Assembly: GCA_026005175.1 (NCBI GenBank)
Contig: BPKO01000006.1
Span: forward strand, 1 to 64,000
Direction of reading: 5' to 3'
Source: Candidatus Tectimicrobiota bacterium
Lineage (GTDB): Bacteria > Tectomicrobia > Entotheonellia > Entotheonellales > Entotheonellaceae
DNA: 64,000 bases
How positions within the stretch are numbered: position 1 is the first letter of the stretch; every line of letters begins with the position of its first letter. The translations under genes were made by a program, and so were the position numbers. A model generated the notes under the pieces. It searched no databases. It saw only the letters and a program-made list of their open reading frames with translations, and was not told the DNA's origin. Positions 58,091 through 64,000 of the stretch are shown here, piece by piece.

Positions 58091-60085
58091 ATGCCAAGCG
58101 GCGCTTTACTCCTGTCCCTGTTGCTTTGCTCGGTCTTGGCCGCTTATGGCCTTCCCAGGTCTGCCCGGGCCCAGGCGGTGACCCTTATCGTGGATACCAC
58201 CAGTGACGTGAGTGACTTTGGTGGTGCCCAGCAAGTAGACGATCTGCCTGGCCCGGACGGGAAGGTTTCGCTGCGCGAGGCCATTACAGCCGCCAACCAT
58301 ACCCCGGGGCCAGAGCGCATCGCCTTTCGCATCCCCACCGGCGACCCGGGTTTTACCGGTAGCGTCTTCTTCATTCAAATCGCGAACACGCCTCCCCTTA
58401 CGCTACGCGACGACGGCATCACCCTCGACGGCACTACCCAGACCGCCTTTACTGGCGATACCAACCCGGCGGGGCCAGAGGTCGTCCTGCACACCACCCC
58501 GCCGCTGGCAAGCCTCAACGGCCTGACGCTCGATTCTAACGACAACCTCATTACCGGCCTGGGCGGCTTCAGCACCTTCCGCTACGGCATTGAAATCAAT
58601 GGCAGTCGCAACCGCATCGTTGGCAACGTCATCGGCGGCTTGAGCGCCGGTGTGCACCTCACCGGCAGCGACAACCGCATCGGCGGCCCGGCGCCCGGCG
58701 AGGGCAATGTCATTTCCAGCGGTGGCAACGGCGTCTGGATCCGCTTTGCCTCCGCCACGGGCAACGTCGTGCAGGGCAATCTCATCACTGGCAATCACAA
58801 CAACGGCGTGGCCATCGAGGCAGGTGCCACGGGCAACCTCATTGGTGGTCCGGCACCGGGAGAAGGCAACGTCATCAACAACAACGGGCACCTGGACGCC
58901 GAGAGACACCCGGTAGGGGCCCAGGTAGCCCTCGCCGCAGACCACAACACGGTGCAAGGCAACTACCTGGGCGTTGACGCCACGGGCCAGCAGGACGAAA
59001 GCGGCTCTGCTCGCTGCGGCATCAGCCTTGTTGGCTCGTTCAACACCCTCGGCGGGCCCTTTGCCGGCAACGTCATCTCCGGCCACGGCTTTACCAACGT
59101 CGGCTTCAGAGCCGGCATTTGCATCAGCGGCGGCGCGCACAACGTCATCCAGGGCAATTTCATCGGCACCGACGCCAGCGGCTTGGCCCCTATTCCCAAC
59201 GAGAAGGGCATCCTCGTCTCCCCGTTCTTGCTCGCCGATCCGCCGCGACAGACGGTGATCGGCGGGCGAGACGCCGGCGCCGGCAACTTTATTGCCTTCA
59301 ACGACGAGTTCGGTGTTGCCGTGGAAGGTTTTGGCGAGAGTCCCCCCATGGGCATTACCCTTACCGGCAACGCCATTTTTGCTAACGGCCAACTCGGCAT
59401 CGATCTCGGGAACGACGGGGTGACACCCAACGATCCCGGCGACGGCGATACCGGACCCAACGGCCTGCTCAACTTCCCGGTGCTGACGGCGGCCATTGAC
59501 GACGGGACGGCCACCGTGGTAAGCGGAGTCGTTGATACACTGGCGCCGGAGACGCTCACCGTCGAGCTCTACAGCAACGACGCTGCCGACGCTACGGGGT
59601 TTGGCGAGGGACAGGTGTTCCAGGCCACGGCCACTCCGGAGGCCAGCGGGCGCTTTCGCGCCTTCTTGCCGGCAGGCCTGGCAGGGCACTTCATCACCGC
59701 CCTGGCCATCGATGCCCAGGGCAACACCTCGGAGTTCTCGCCGGCGATGGCTGCCGTGGCGGCTGAGGCCCTCCTCACCCTGGAGGGCCCGCTTCCCGGG
59801 CAGGCCGGGACGCTCAACACCTTCACCCTGACGCAGGCCACCCCCGGCGCTTCCGTCGCGCTTCTTGCTGGCGTGGCAGCCGGCTCCTCGCCCCTTGCCG
59901 GCTGCGGCGAGACGCGGCTGGGGATCGGACGGCCGCGGCGCCTGCGGCGGGCTATTGCCGACGCCGCGGGCCGCGCCCGCTTCCAGGTAGTGATTCCGGG
60001 CCGGCTGCGCGGGCGCACGCTGCTGTTTCAGGCCGTAGAGCGCGCCAGCTGCCGGGTAAGCAACCTGATTCTTTCGTCTTTCTGA
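58091..60085 (+). CDS. Secreted right-handed beta-helix protein
   Basis: 664 residues. Signal peptide (LLLSLLLCSVLAAYGLPRSARA, about 5-26) then a CSLREA-like start (VSLREAITAANHTPG, after VDTTSDVSDFGGAQQVDDLPGP-type text). Parallel beta-helix repeats follow with GNVISS, GNLITGN, GNVINNN, GNFIGTD turns; the motif GGPAPGEGNVI occurs twice. An Ig-like stretch closes the protein. A PEP-CTERM tail lies just downstream out of frame (60100-60219). A surface carbohydrate or adhesion role is plausible. ATG 58091; GTG 58082 also possible. Confidence 0.8.
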   Translation: MPSGALLLSLLLCSVLAAYGLPRSARAQAVTLIVDTTSDVSDFGGAQQVDDLPGPDGKVSLREAITAANHTPGPERIAFRIPTGDPGFTGSVFFIQIANTPPLTLRDDGITLDGTTQTAFTGDTNPAGPEVVLHTTPPLASLNGLTLDSNDNLITGLGGFSTFRYGIEINGSRNRIVGNVIGGLSAGVHLTGSDNRIGGPAPGEGNVISSGGNGVWIRFASATGNVVQGNLITGNHNNGVAIEAGATGNLIGGPAPGEGNVINNNGHLDAERHPVGAQVALAADHNTVQGNYLGVDATGQQDESGSARCGISLVGSFNTLGGPFAGNVISGHGFTNVGFRAGICISGGAHNVIQGNFIGTDASGLAPIPNEKGILVSPFLLADPPRQTVIGGRDAGAGNFIAFNDEFGVAVEGFGESPPMGITLTGNAIFANGQLGIDLGNDGVTPNDPGDGDTGPNGLLNFPVLTAAIDDGTATVVSGVVDTLAPETLTVELYSNDAADATGFGEGQVFQATATPEASGRFRAFLPAGLAGHFITALAIDAQGNTSEFSPAMAAVAAEALLTLEGPLPGQAGTLNTFTLTQATPGASVALLAGVAAGSSPLAGCGETRLGIGRPRRLRRAIADAAGRARFQVVIPGRLRGRTLLFQAVERASCRVSNLILSSF

Positions 60086-60099
60086 AGCTGCCCTGGCAA

Positions 60100-60219
60100 G
60101 TGACTGTGCTGAAGACCAGTGTGGTGCCCGAACCCGGCTCCATGCTCTTGCTCGGCACCGGCTTGCTGGGCGTTGTGGGCTATGGTTGGCGACGCAAGCA
60201 GCGGGGGCAGGCGCTCTGA
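60100..60219 (+). pseudogene. PEP-CTERM sorting tail, out of frame with the beta-helix protein
   Basis: The frame VTVLKTSVVPEPGSMLLLGT then GLLGVVGYGWRRKQRGQAL ends with TGA at 60219. This is a textbook PEP-CTERM: VPEP motif, hydrophobic span, Arg-rich tail. It is shifted relative to the upstream gene, whose stop is at 60085. A frameshift error in the beta-helix gene would place this tail at its C-terminus; otherwise it is a remnant. Confidence 0.75.
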
Positions 60220-60274
60220 GGGTATCGACAAGCGACTTGATGGGGGTCTGTGGCACCGAAGCCAGCAGGCCCCT

Positions 60275-61405
60275 TCATTGCAGGGTTTGCAGCAAGCGCA
60301 CGAGCAACGCCTGGCGTGGCACCAGCCGGTCCAGGAAGATGTGCTCCTCGTAGGTGTGCGGCCCGGCCCCATCGGCGCCCAGCCCGTCCAGGGTCGGCAG
60401 CCCCATCACCGCCGTAAAGTTGCCGTCCGAGCCACCCCCGGTGGCGGTCTCCGGCAAGGCAAAGCCCAGCTCGGCTGCCAGTGCCCGGGCATGGCGGTAA
60501 AGGGCGTCGATGGCTGGCGTCTTGGTGTAGGGCGGGCGGTTGAGCTGCCCGCGGACTTCTAGGGTCACCTCTGGCGTCACCGGCTGCAGGGCAAGGAGGG
60601 TACGTACCATCGCCTCGGCGTCTTCGGGAGTGCTGACGCGCAAGTCGACTTCGGCCATGGCCTCTGCCGGCACCACGTTGGCGCGCGTGCCGCCTGCCGC
60701 CACGCCAACATTGACGGTGATGCCACGGGCGTAATCGGTCATGCTCTCCAGGCGCAGGATCTGGTGAGCCAGCTCCCGCAAGGCGCTGCGCCCCTGCTCG
60801 TGGTTGACGCCAGAATGAGCTGGACGGCCGGTAATCTTCAGCCGGAAGCGCCCCGTGCCGCGCCGCGCCGTTACCACGCAGCCGCCGTTGCGCCCCGGTT
60901 CGGTAACCAGGACGTACTTGGCTTGGCGCGCGGTCTCCTCGATGAGGCCGCGCGAGGTGGGGCTGCCCACTTCTTCGTCGCTGTTGTAAATCAGGGTCAC
61001 CGGCAGCGGCGTGGTCTCGCCACGCTCCACCAGGTAGCGTAGGGCGTTATAGGCCAGGTAGGCGCCGCCTTTCATGTCGGCAATCCCCGGCCCGTAAACG
61101 CGGTTGCCCTCGAGGCGAAACGGGAGACGGCTGTGCAGGGTGCCCAGGGGATGTACGGTGTCGAGGTGCCCCAGGACGAGAATGCCGGCCTCGGGGCCAC
61201 CCCAAGGGGTGCGGGCGCGCAGGTGGTCGCCCAGGCCGTCGCGGCCTGCAATGCGCTCCACTTGCAGCCCCAGCGCCCGCAGCTGCGCCTCGACCAAGTC
61301 GACCAGCCGGTTCACCGCCGCCGGCTCGGTGGTGGGAGATTCGAGCTCCACCCACTGGCGAATGCCAGCCACCAGCGCCATAGCGTCAAAGGCAGAAAGA
61401 AGCAT
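60275..61405 (-). CDS. M20 metallopeptidase (carboxypeptidase G2/ArgE-like)
   Basis: 376 residues. First metal His in ILVLGHLDTVHPLG, bridging Asp in YGPGIADMKGG, catalytic Glu pair in YNSDEEVGSPTS, late His in GADGAGPHTYEEHI. The dimerisation lid starts RPAHSGVNHEQGRSALRE. It hydrolyses an N-acyl amino acid or peptide. The start is ATG 61405, after AGGAGCTG. A repeat lies between it and cobB. Confidence 0.9.
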   Translation of the reverse strand: MLLSAFDAMALVAGIRQWVELESPTTEPAAVNRLVDLVEAQLRALGLQVERIAGRDGLGDHLRARTPWGGPEAGILVLGHLDTVHPLGTLHSRLPFRLEGNRVYGPGIADMKGGAYLAYNALRYLVERGETTPLPVTLIYNSDEEVGSPTSRGLIEETARQAKYVLVTEPGRNGGCVVTARRGTGRFRLKITGRPAHSGVNHEQGRSALRELAHQILRLESMTDYARGITVNVGVAAGGTRANVVPAEAMAEVDLRVSTPEDAEAMVRTLLALQPVTPEVTLEVRGQLNRPPYTKTPAIDALYRHARALAAELGFALPETATGGGSDGNFTAVMGLPTLDGLGADGAGPHTYEEHIFLDRLVPRQALLVRLLQTLQ

Positions 61406-61418
61406 AGGCAGCTCCTCG

Positions 61419-61478
61419 AAAAAGGGGACAGGCTACTTTTTCGCGGCTGGCTCAGAAAAGGAGCCTGTCCCCATTTTA
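61419..61478. repeat. GGGGACAGG palindromic repeat between the M20 and cobB genes
   Basis: GAAAAAGGGGACAGGCTACTTTTTC, GCGGCTGGCTCA, GAAAAGGAGCCTGTCCCCATTTT. The right arm on the minus strand is part of the coding sequence of cobB, and its TAG stop (61435-61433) is in the left arm. Confidence 0.9.
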
Positions 61479-62854
61479 CCCACAAACCGCCTGGAGAGGG
61501 CCGGGTTGCTCCAGAAGTGGAGATGGACGTAAGAGGCCCACAGGGTCCCCAGGCATGCGCCTTCCGGTTGCGGGTGCCCCTGGCCGTGTGGCGGCAGCAA
61601 GTGGAAGGCCGGTGGCAGGCTGGCAGGACGGCCTTCCCACACAGAGTAGTGAAACTCGTGGCCGCGCACCCTCTCCCCGGCACGGAACAGCCAGGAGTCG
61701 CTCGCTGCCTGGGCCACCCGGTAGCCCAGGGTAAGGCGCCCGGTCATCACCGAGCGCCCTGGCAGCAGGCCGACCATGGCGTACTCCCGCCCCTCCAGAT
61801 CCACAATGGCTTCCGTCAAGAGCATCAGGCCGCCGCATTCGGCATAGATAGGGATGCCCCGCGCATAGGCCTCTCGCAACGCCCGGTGCATGGCGGTATT
61901 GGCGGCCAGCTGCCGGGCGTAGACCTCCGGAAAGCCACCGCTGAGGAGGATTCCAGCCGTTCGGGGAGGCAGGGCGCGGTCGTGCAGCGGGCTGAAGAAG
62001 GCGATCTCTGCCCCTGCCGCGCGCAGCAGATCGAGGTTGTCCGGGTAAGTGAAGTTAAAAGCCTCGTCGCGAGCCACAGCCAGGCGGGGGCGCGGGCCGG
62101 TGGCCGACCGCTGAAGGCCAGGGAGAGGCGCCGGCGAGGCAGCCACCGGAGGGGCTGCCTGCGCACAGCGCAGCAACCCTTCTAGGTTCACGTAGCGGGC
62201 CACGCACTCGGCGGCAGCGGCGATGAACGCCTGCCAGCGGCCGGGCTCGACAGTGGGAATGAGCCCCAGGTGGCGCTCCGGGATCTCCAGCGCCGGGTCA
62301 CGGGGTAGCGAACCGAAAACCGGCAGGCCGGTGACCCTCTCGATGGCCGTCGCCACACCGCGACCGTGACTTTCGCCAGCTATCCGGTTGGCGATGAAGC
62401 CGGCCAGGAGCAAGTCAGGGTCGAAGTGGCAGTAGCCCAGGGCAAGGGCCCCGGCGCTGCGCGCCATCTGGCCGGCGTCCAGCACCAAGACCACGGGGGC
62501 CCCCAGCAACTTTGCCAGCTGCGCCGTGCTCCCCGTCTCGTCTGCATACTCAAGGCCGTCATAGAGCCCCATCATCCCTTCGATAACGGCCACGTCGGCG
62601 TCGCTGGCAGCACGGGCGAAAAGGGCACGCAGGCGCTGCAGGGGCACCATCCAGGTGTCCAGGTTACGGCAGGGGCGGCCGGCGGCCAGGGTGTGGTAAG
62701 TGGGATCGATGTAATCCGGCCCTGCCTTAAAGGGCTGGACGGTAAGGCCACGGCGCCGCAGGGCAGCGATGAGCCCGACCGTCACCGTGGTCTTGCCCAC
62801 GCCGCTGTGGGCACCGGCAACGACCAGGCGCGGCATCGGTCGGCGCCGCGGCAT
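61433..62854 (-). CDS. cobB: Cobyrinate a,c-diamide synthase, repeat-encoded C-terminus
   Basis: 473 residues. P-loop GAHSGVGKTTVTVGLIAALRR, AGPDYIDPTYHTL, VIEGMMGLYDG, then the glutamine amidotransferase-like domain with nucleophile Cys in YAECGGLMLLTEA, and LSGGFPEVYARQLAAN. It amidates cobyrinate with ATP and glutamine in cobalamin synthesis. The last residues GKMGTGSFSEPAAKK come from a GGGGACAGG repeat (61419-61478), the same tail as on the MaoC protein. It starts 2 bp after cobA. Confidence 0.92.
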   Translation of the reverse strand: MPRRRPMPRLVVAGAHSGVGKTTVTVGLIAALRRRGLTVQPFKAGPDYIDPTYHTLAAGRPCRNLDTWMVPLQRLRALFARAASDADVAVIEGMMGLYDGLEYADETGSTAQLAKLLGAPVVLVLDAGQMARSAGALALGYCHFDPDLLLAGFIANRIAGESHGRGVATAIERVTGLPVFGSLPRDPALEIPERHLGLIPTVEPGRWQAFIAAAAECVARYVNLEGLLRCAQAAPPVAASPAPLPGLQRSATGPRPRLAVARDEAFNFTYPDNLDLLRAAGAEIAFFSPLHDRALPPRTAGILLSGGFPEVYARQLAANTAMHRALREAYARGIPIYAECGGLMLLTEAIVDLEGREYAMVGLLPGRSVMTGRLTLGYRVAQAASDSWLFRAGERVRGHEFHYSVWEGRPASLPPAFHLLPPHGQGHPQPEGACLGTLWASYVHLHFWSNPALSRRFVGKMGTGSFSEPAAKK

Positions 62855-62856
62855 TT

Positions 62857-63415
62857 TTAAAACTCGATCCCTGGCTGCGCGCCAATGCCCTGGTCAAAGG
62901 GATGCTTGACCTTACGCATCTCGGTGACCAGATCCGCAAACGCGAGAAGTTCGGGAGGCGCATCGCGCCCGGTGATGATCAGGTGGAGGGCAGGGGGCTT
63001 GTGGGCGCGCAGCCAGGCAATCACTTCGTTTGTGTCCAGCCAGCCGTATTTGAGCGGATAGGTGAACTCGTCGAGGAGGATCAAATCGTACGCCCCGCTA
63101 ACGATCTTTTCCTGGGCCACCTGCCAGGCATGCAGCGCTTTGGCTACCGTCTCGTCCATGTCCTTGGAGAGCCAGGTGAAGCCATCGCCCATCTTGTACC
63201 ACTCGAGGCCAATTCGGCGTGCGGCTTTGACTTCGCCCCAATTTCCAGCCTCGTGTTTGATGAACTGGAGAACGCACACCCGCAGGGCCGCGCCCCCAAG
63301 CCCGCAATAGCGTCCCCAGGGCAGCGGTGGTTTTCCCCTTGCCGTGACCGGTGTTGACCAGGATGAGACCCTTGCGTCCCCGTTGCGGGGTGCGGTCGTG
63401 CTGGATGTCCGTCAT
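62857..63415 (-). CDS. cobA: Corrinoid adenosyltransferase (one frameshift)
   Basis: About 186 codons from ATG 63415. P-loop [19 protein letters not shown], then near 63285 the frame changes and the protein continues [34 protein letters not shown] then [14 protein letters not shown], ending QPGIEF at 62857. CobA/BtuR adenosylates cob(I)alamin intermediates. It is co-transcribed with cobB. Confidence 0.9.
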
Positions 63416-63456
63416 ATGACACCTCATCCTTTCCCGCCGCACAGCACCGGATCAAC

Positions 63457-63482
63457 GAAAAAGTAGCCTGTCCCCATTTTAC
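63457..63482. repeat. GGGGACAGG repeat, single arm after cysK
   Basis: GAAAAAGTAGCCTGTCCCCATTTTAC. On the minus strand it starts with the TAA stop codon of the cysteine synthase gene (TAAAATGGGGACAGG). Confidence 0.88.
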
Positions 63483-64000
63483 TCGATGACTTCCCAGCGG
63501 CCGGCATGGGCCGCAAGCGCCGCGGCGCTGTAAGCATCGAGGGAATGATCGCGGGCCGGCACCTCAATTTCTTTTGCTTCCCCGCACAACGCGGTGGTGA
63601 AGTAGCGCTGCCCGGTGTCGCTAAGCACGGTGACGATGCGGGCCAGTTCGGGGTGCGCCTTGGCCAGCTTGAGGGCAGCAGCGACGTTGCAGCCCGAAGA
63701 AATGCCGCAGAAAAGCCCTTCTTCGCGCGCCAGCCGCTGCGCCATAGCCACCGCCTCGGCGGTGGTGGTGGTCACCACACCGTCGAGCAGGGCCAAGTCG
63801 AGGGTGCGGGGCACGAAGCCGTCGCCGATGCCCTCGATGCCGTGCGGGGCCCCCAGCCGCGGCGGCTGAGCAGCGGGCACTCTGCCGGCTCCACGGCGTA
63901 AATGCGCACCGCCGGGAGCTGCTCGCGCAGGTACCGGCCTACGCCGCTGAGCCAGCCGCCGGTGCCCTGGGAGGCGATGACGGCGTCCACACGGCCGCCC
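63479..64000 (-). CDS. Cysteine synthase-like PLP enzyme (5' partial, one frameshift)
   Basis: The C-terminal two-thirds of a fold-type II PLP enzyme. [20 protein letters not shown] holds the phosphate-binding GTGG loop; near 63870 the frame changes, then [30 protein letters not shown] (the SSG serine of PLP N1) and [12 protein letters not shown] (typical VxSDTGxRYxST). It makes cysteine from O-acetylserine and sulfide, or a related beta-replacement. The N-terminus and PLP-lysine are beyond the window. Confidence 0.85.
   Translation of the reverse strand, partial: GRPCGRRHRLPGHRRLAQRRRPVPARAAPGGAHLRRGAGRVPAAQPPRLGAPHGIEGIGDGFVPRTLDLALLDGVVTTTTAEAVAMAQRLAREEGLFCGISSGCNVAAALKLAKAHPELARIVTVLSDTGQRYFTTALCGEAKEIEVPARDHSLDAYSAAALAAHAGRWEVIE

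Noticed and set aside
58403-60256. A 617-residue open frame antisense to the beta-helix gene
   Set aside because: No recognisable domain, and it lies opposite the regular repeat-containing gene; composition effect.
1311-63482. The repeat family as a CRISPR array
   Set aside because: Copies are scattered kilobases apart, palindromic, and lack regular spacers; no cas genes are present.

Overview
The window is high-GC bacterial chromosome (by eye roughly two thirds G+C). It comes from a respiring bacterium that also has strictly anaerobic-type ferredoxin chemistry. It carries a pyruvate dehydrogenase operon alongside two 2-oxoacid:ferredoxin oxidoreductases, an aldehyde:ferredoxin oxidoreductase relative, a cbb3-type oxidase cluster, a tripartite tricarboxylate transporter, mercury resistance, a PEP-CTERM-like tail and a family of GGGGACAGG palindromes. 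I cannot place the lineage beyond a gram-negative bacterium; a Desulfobacterota/Methylomirabilota/Rokubacteria-like organism would fit. Many genes are split by single-base indels, mostly at 0-5 kb and 34-36 kb. These look like assembly errors and are noted gene by gene.

The most striking content is a set of four genes that appear to encode selenoproteins, each with in-frame TGA exactly where a redox cysteine is expected and a hairpin starting at a near-constant distance downstream. They are a glutaredoxin-DinB fusion (552-1295, minus strand), a glutaredoxin-like protein (12721-12972), a MerP-like heavy-metal-associated lipoprotein in which both cysteines of the GMxCxxC motif are TGA (13299-13655), and a SelW-like protein (33542 onward). 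Two of the four lie inside a large mercury-resistance locus (11273-18945: merB, merR, merT, Sec-glutaredoxin, zinc-ribbon protein, Sec-HMA lipoprotein, ECF sigma, merE, second MerT-like protein, anti-sigma, IS5 remnant, DUF302 protein, membrane protein, merA). This suggests mercury handling through selenol groups, a system I do not know as a described operon type.

Layout: 0-6 kb holds the Lon C-terminus, the Sec-glutaredoxin-DinB gene, a DUF1931 histone-fold protein and a GntR-regulated 2-oxoacid oxidoreductase operon. 6.2-9.4 kb is a tctCBA transporter operon with its own promoter. 9.4-11.2 kb holds a secreted unknown and a VapBC pair. 11.3-19 kb is the mercury locus. 19-25 kb has Uma2, HAD, an SsuD-like enzyme, an acyl-CoA ligase, a sugar kinase and cytochrome c. 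25-27.7 kb is korAB. 28-33.5 kb is aceE-aceF-lpd followed by the SelW-like gene. 33.9-36.1 kb is a decayed or badly sequenced stretch with a tRNA-Phe-like gene, a broken DUF433/DUF5615 toxin-antitoxin pair and a truncated TPP enzyme. 36.1-48.7 kb is a respiratory island: ECF sigma with an anti-sigma factor carrying a CxxCH motif, YVTN protein, cupredoxin-like protein, metallophosphoesterase, cytochrome c, SoxYZ fusion, cbb3 oxidase and copper ATPase. 49-58 kb is a catabolic and fatty-acid-type set (AOR, alcohol dehydrogenase, acyl-CoA dehydrogenase, SDR, amidohydrolase, MaoC, MFS). 58-60.2 kb is a secreted beta-helix protein with a PEP-CTERM tail. 60.3-64 kb holds an M20 peptidase, cobB, cobA and a partial cysteine synthase.

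At least twelve copies or half-copies of a palindromic repeat (core GGGGACAGGC, then ACTTTT or TCCTTTT) are scattered between genes. They usually abut a stop codon and sometimes supply the stop codon and C-terminal residues of the upstream gene.
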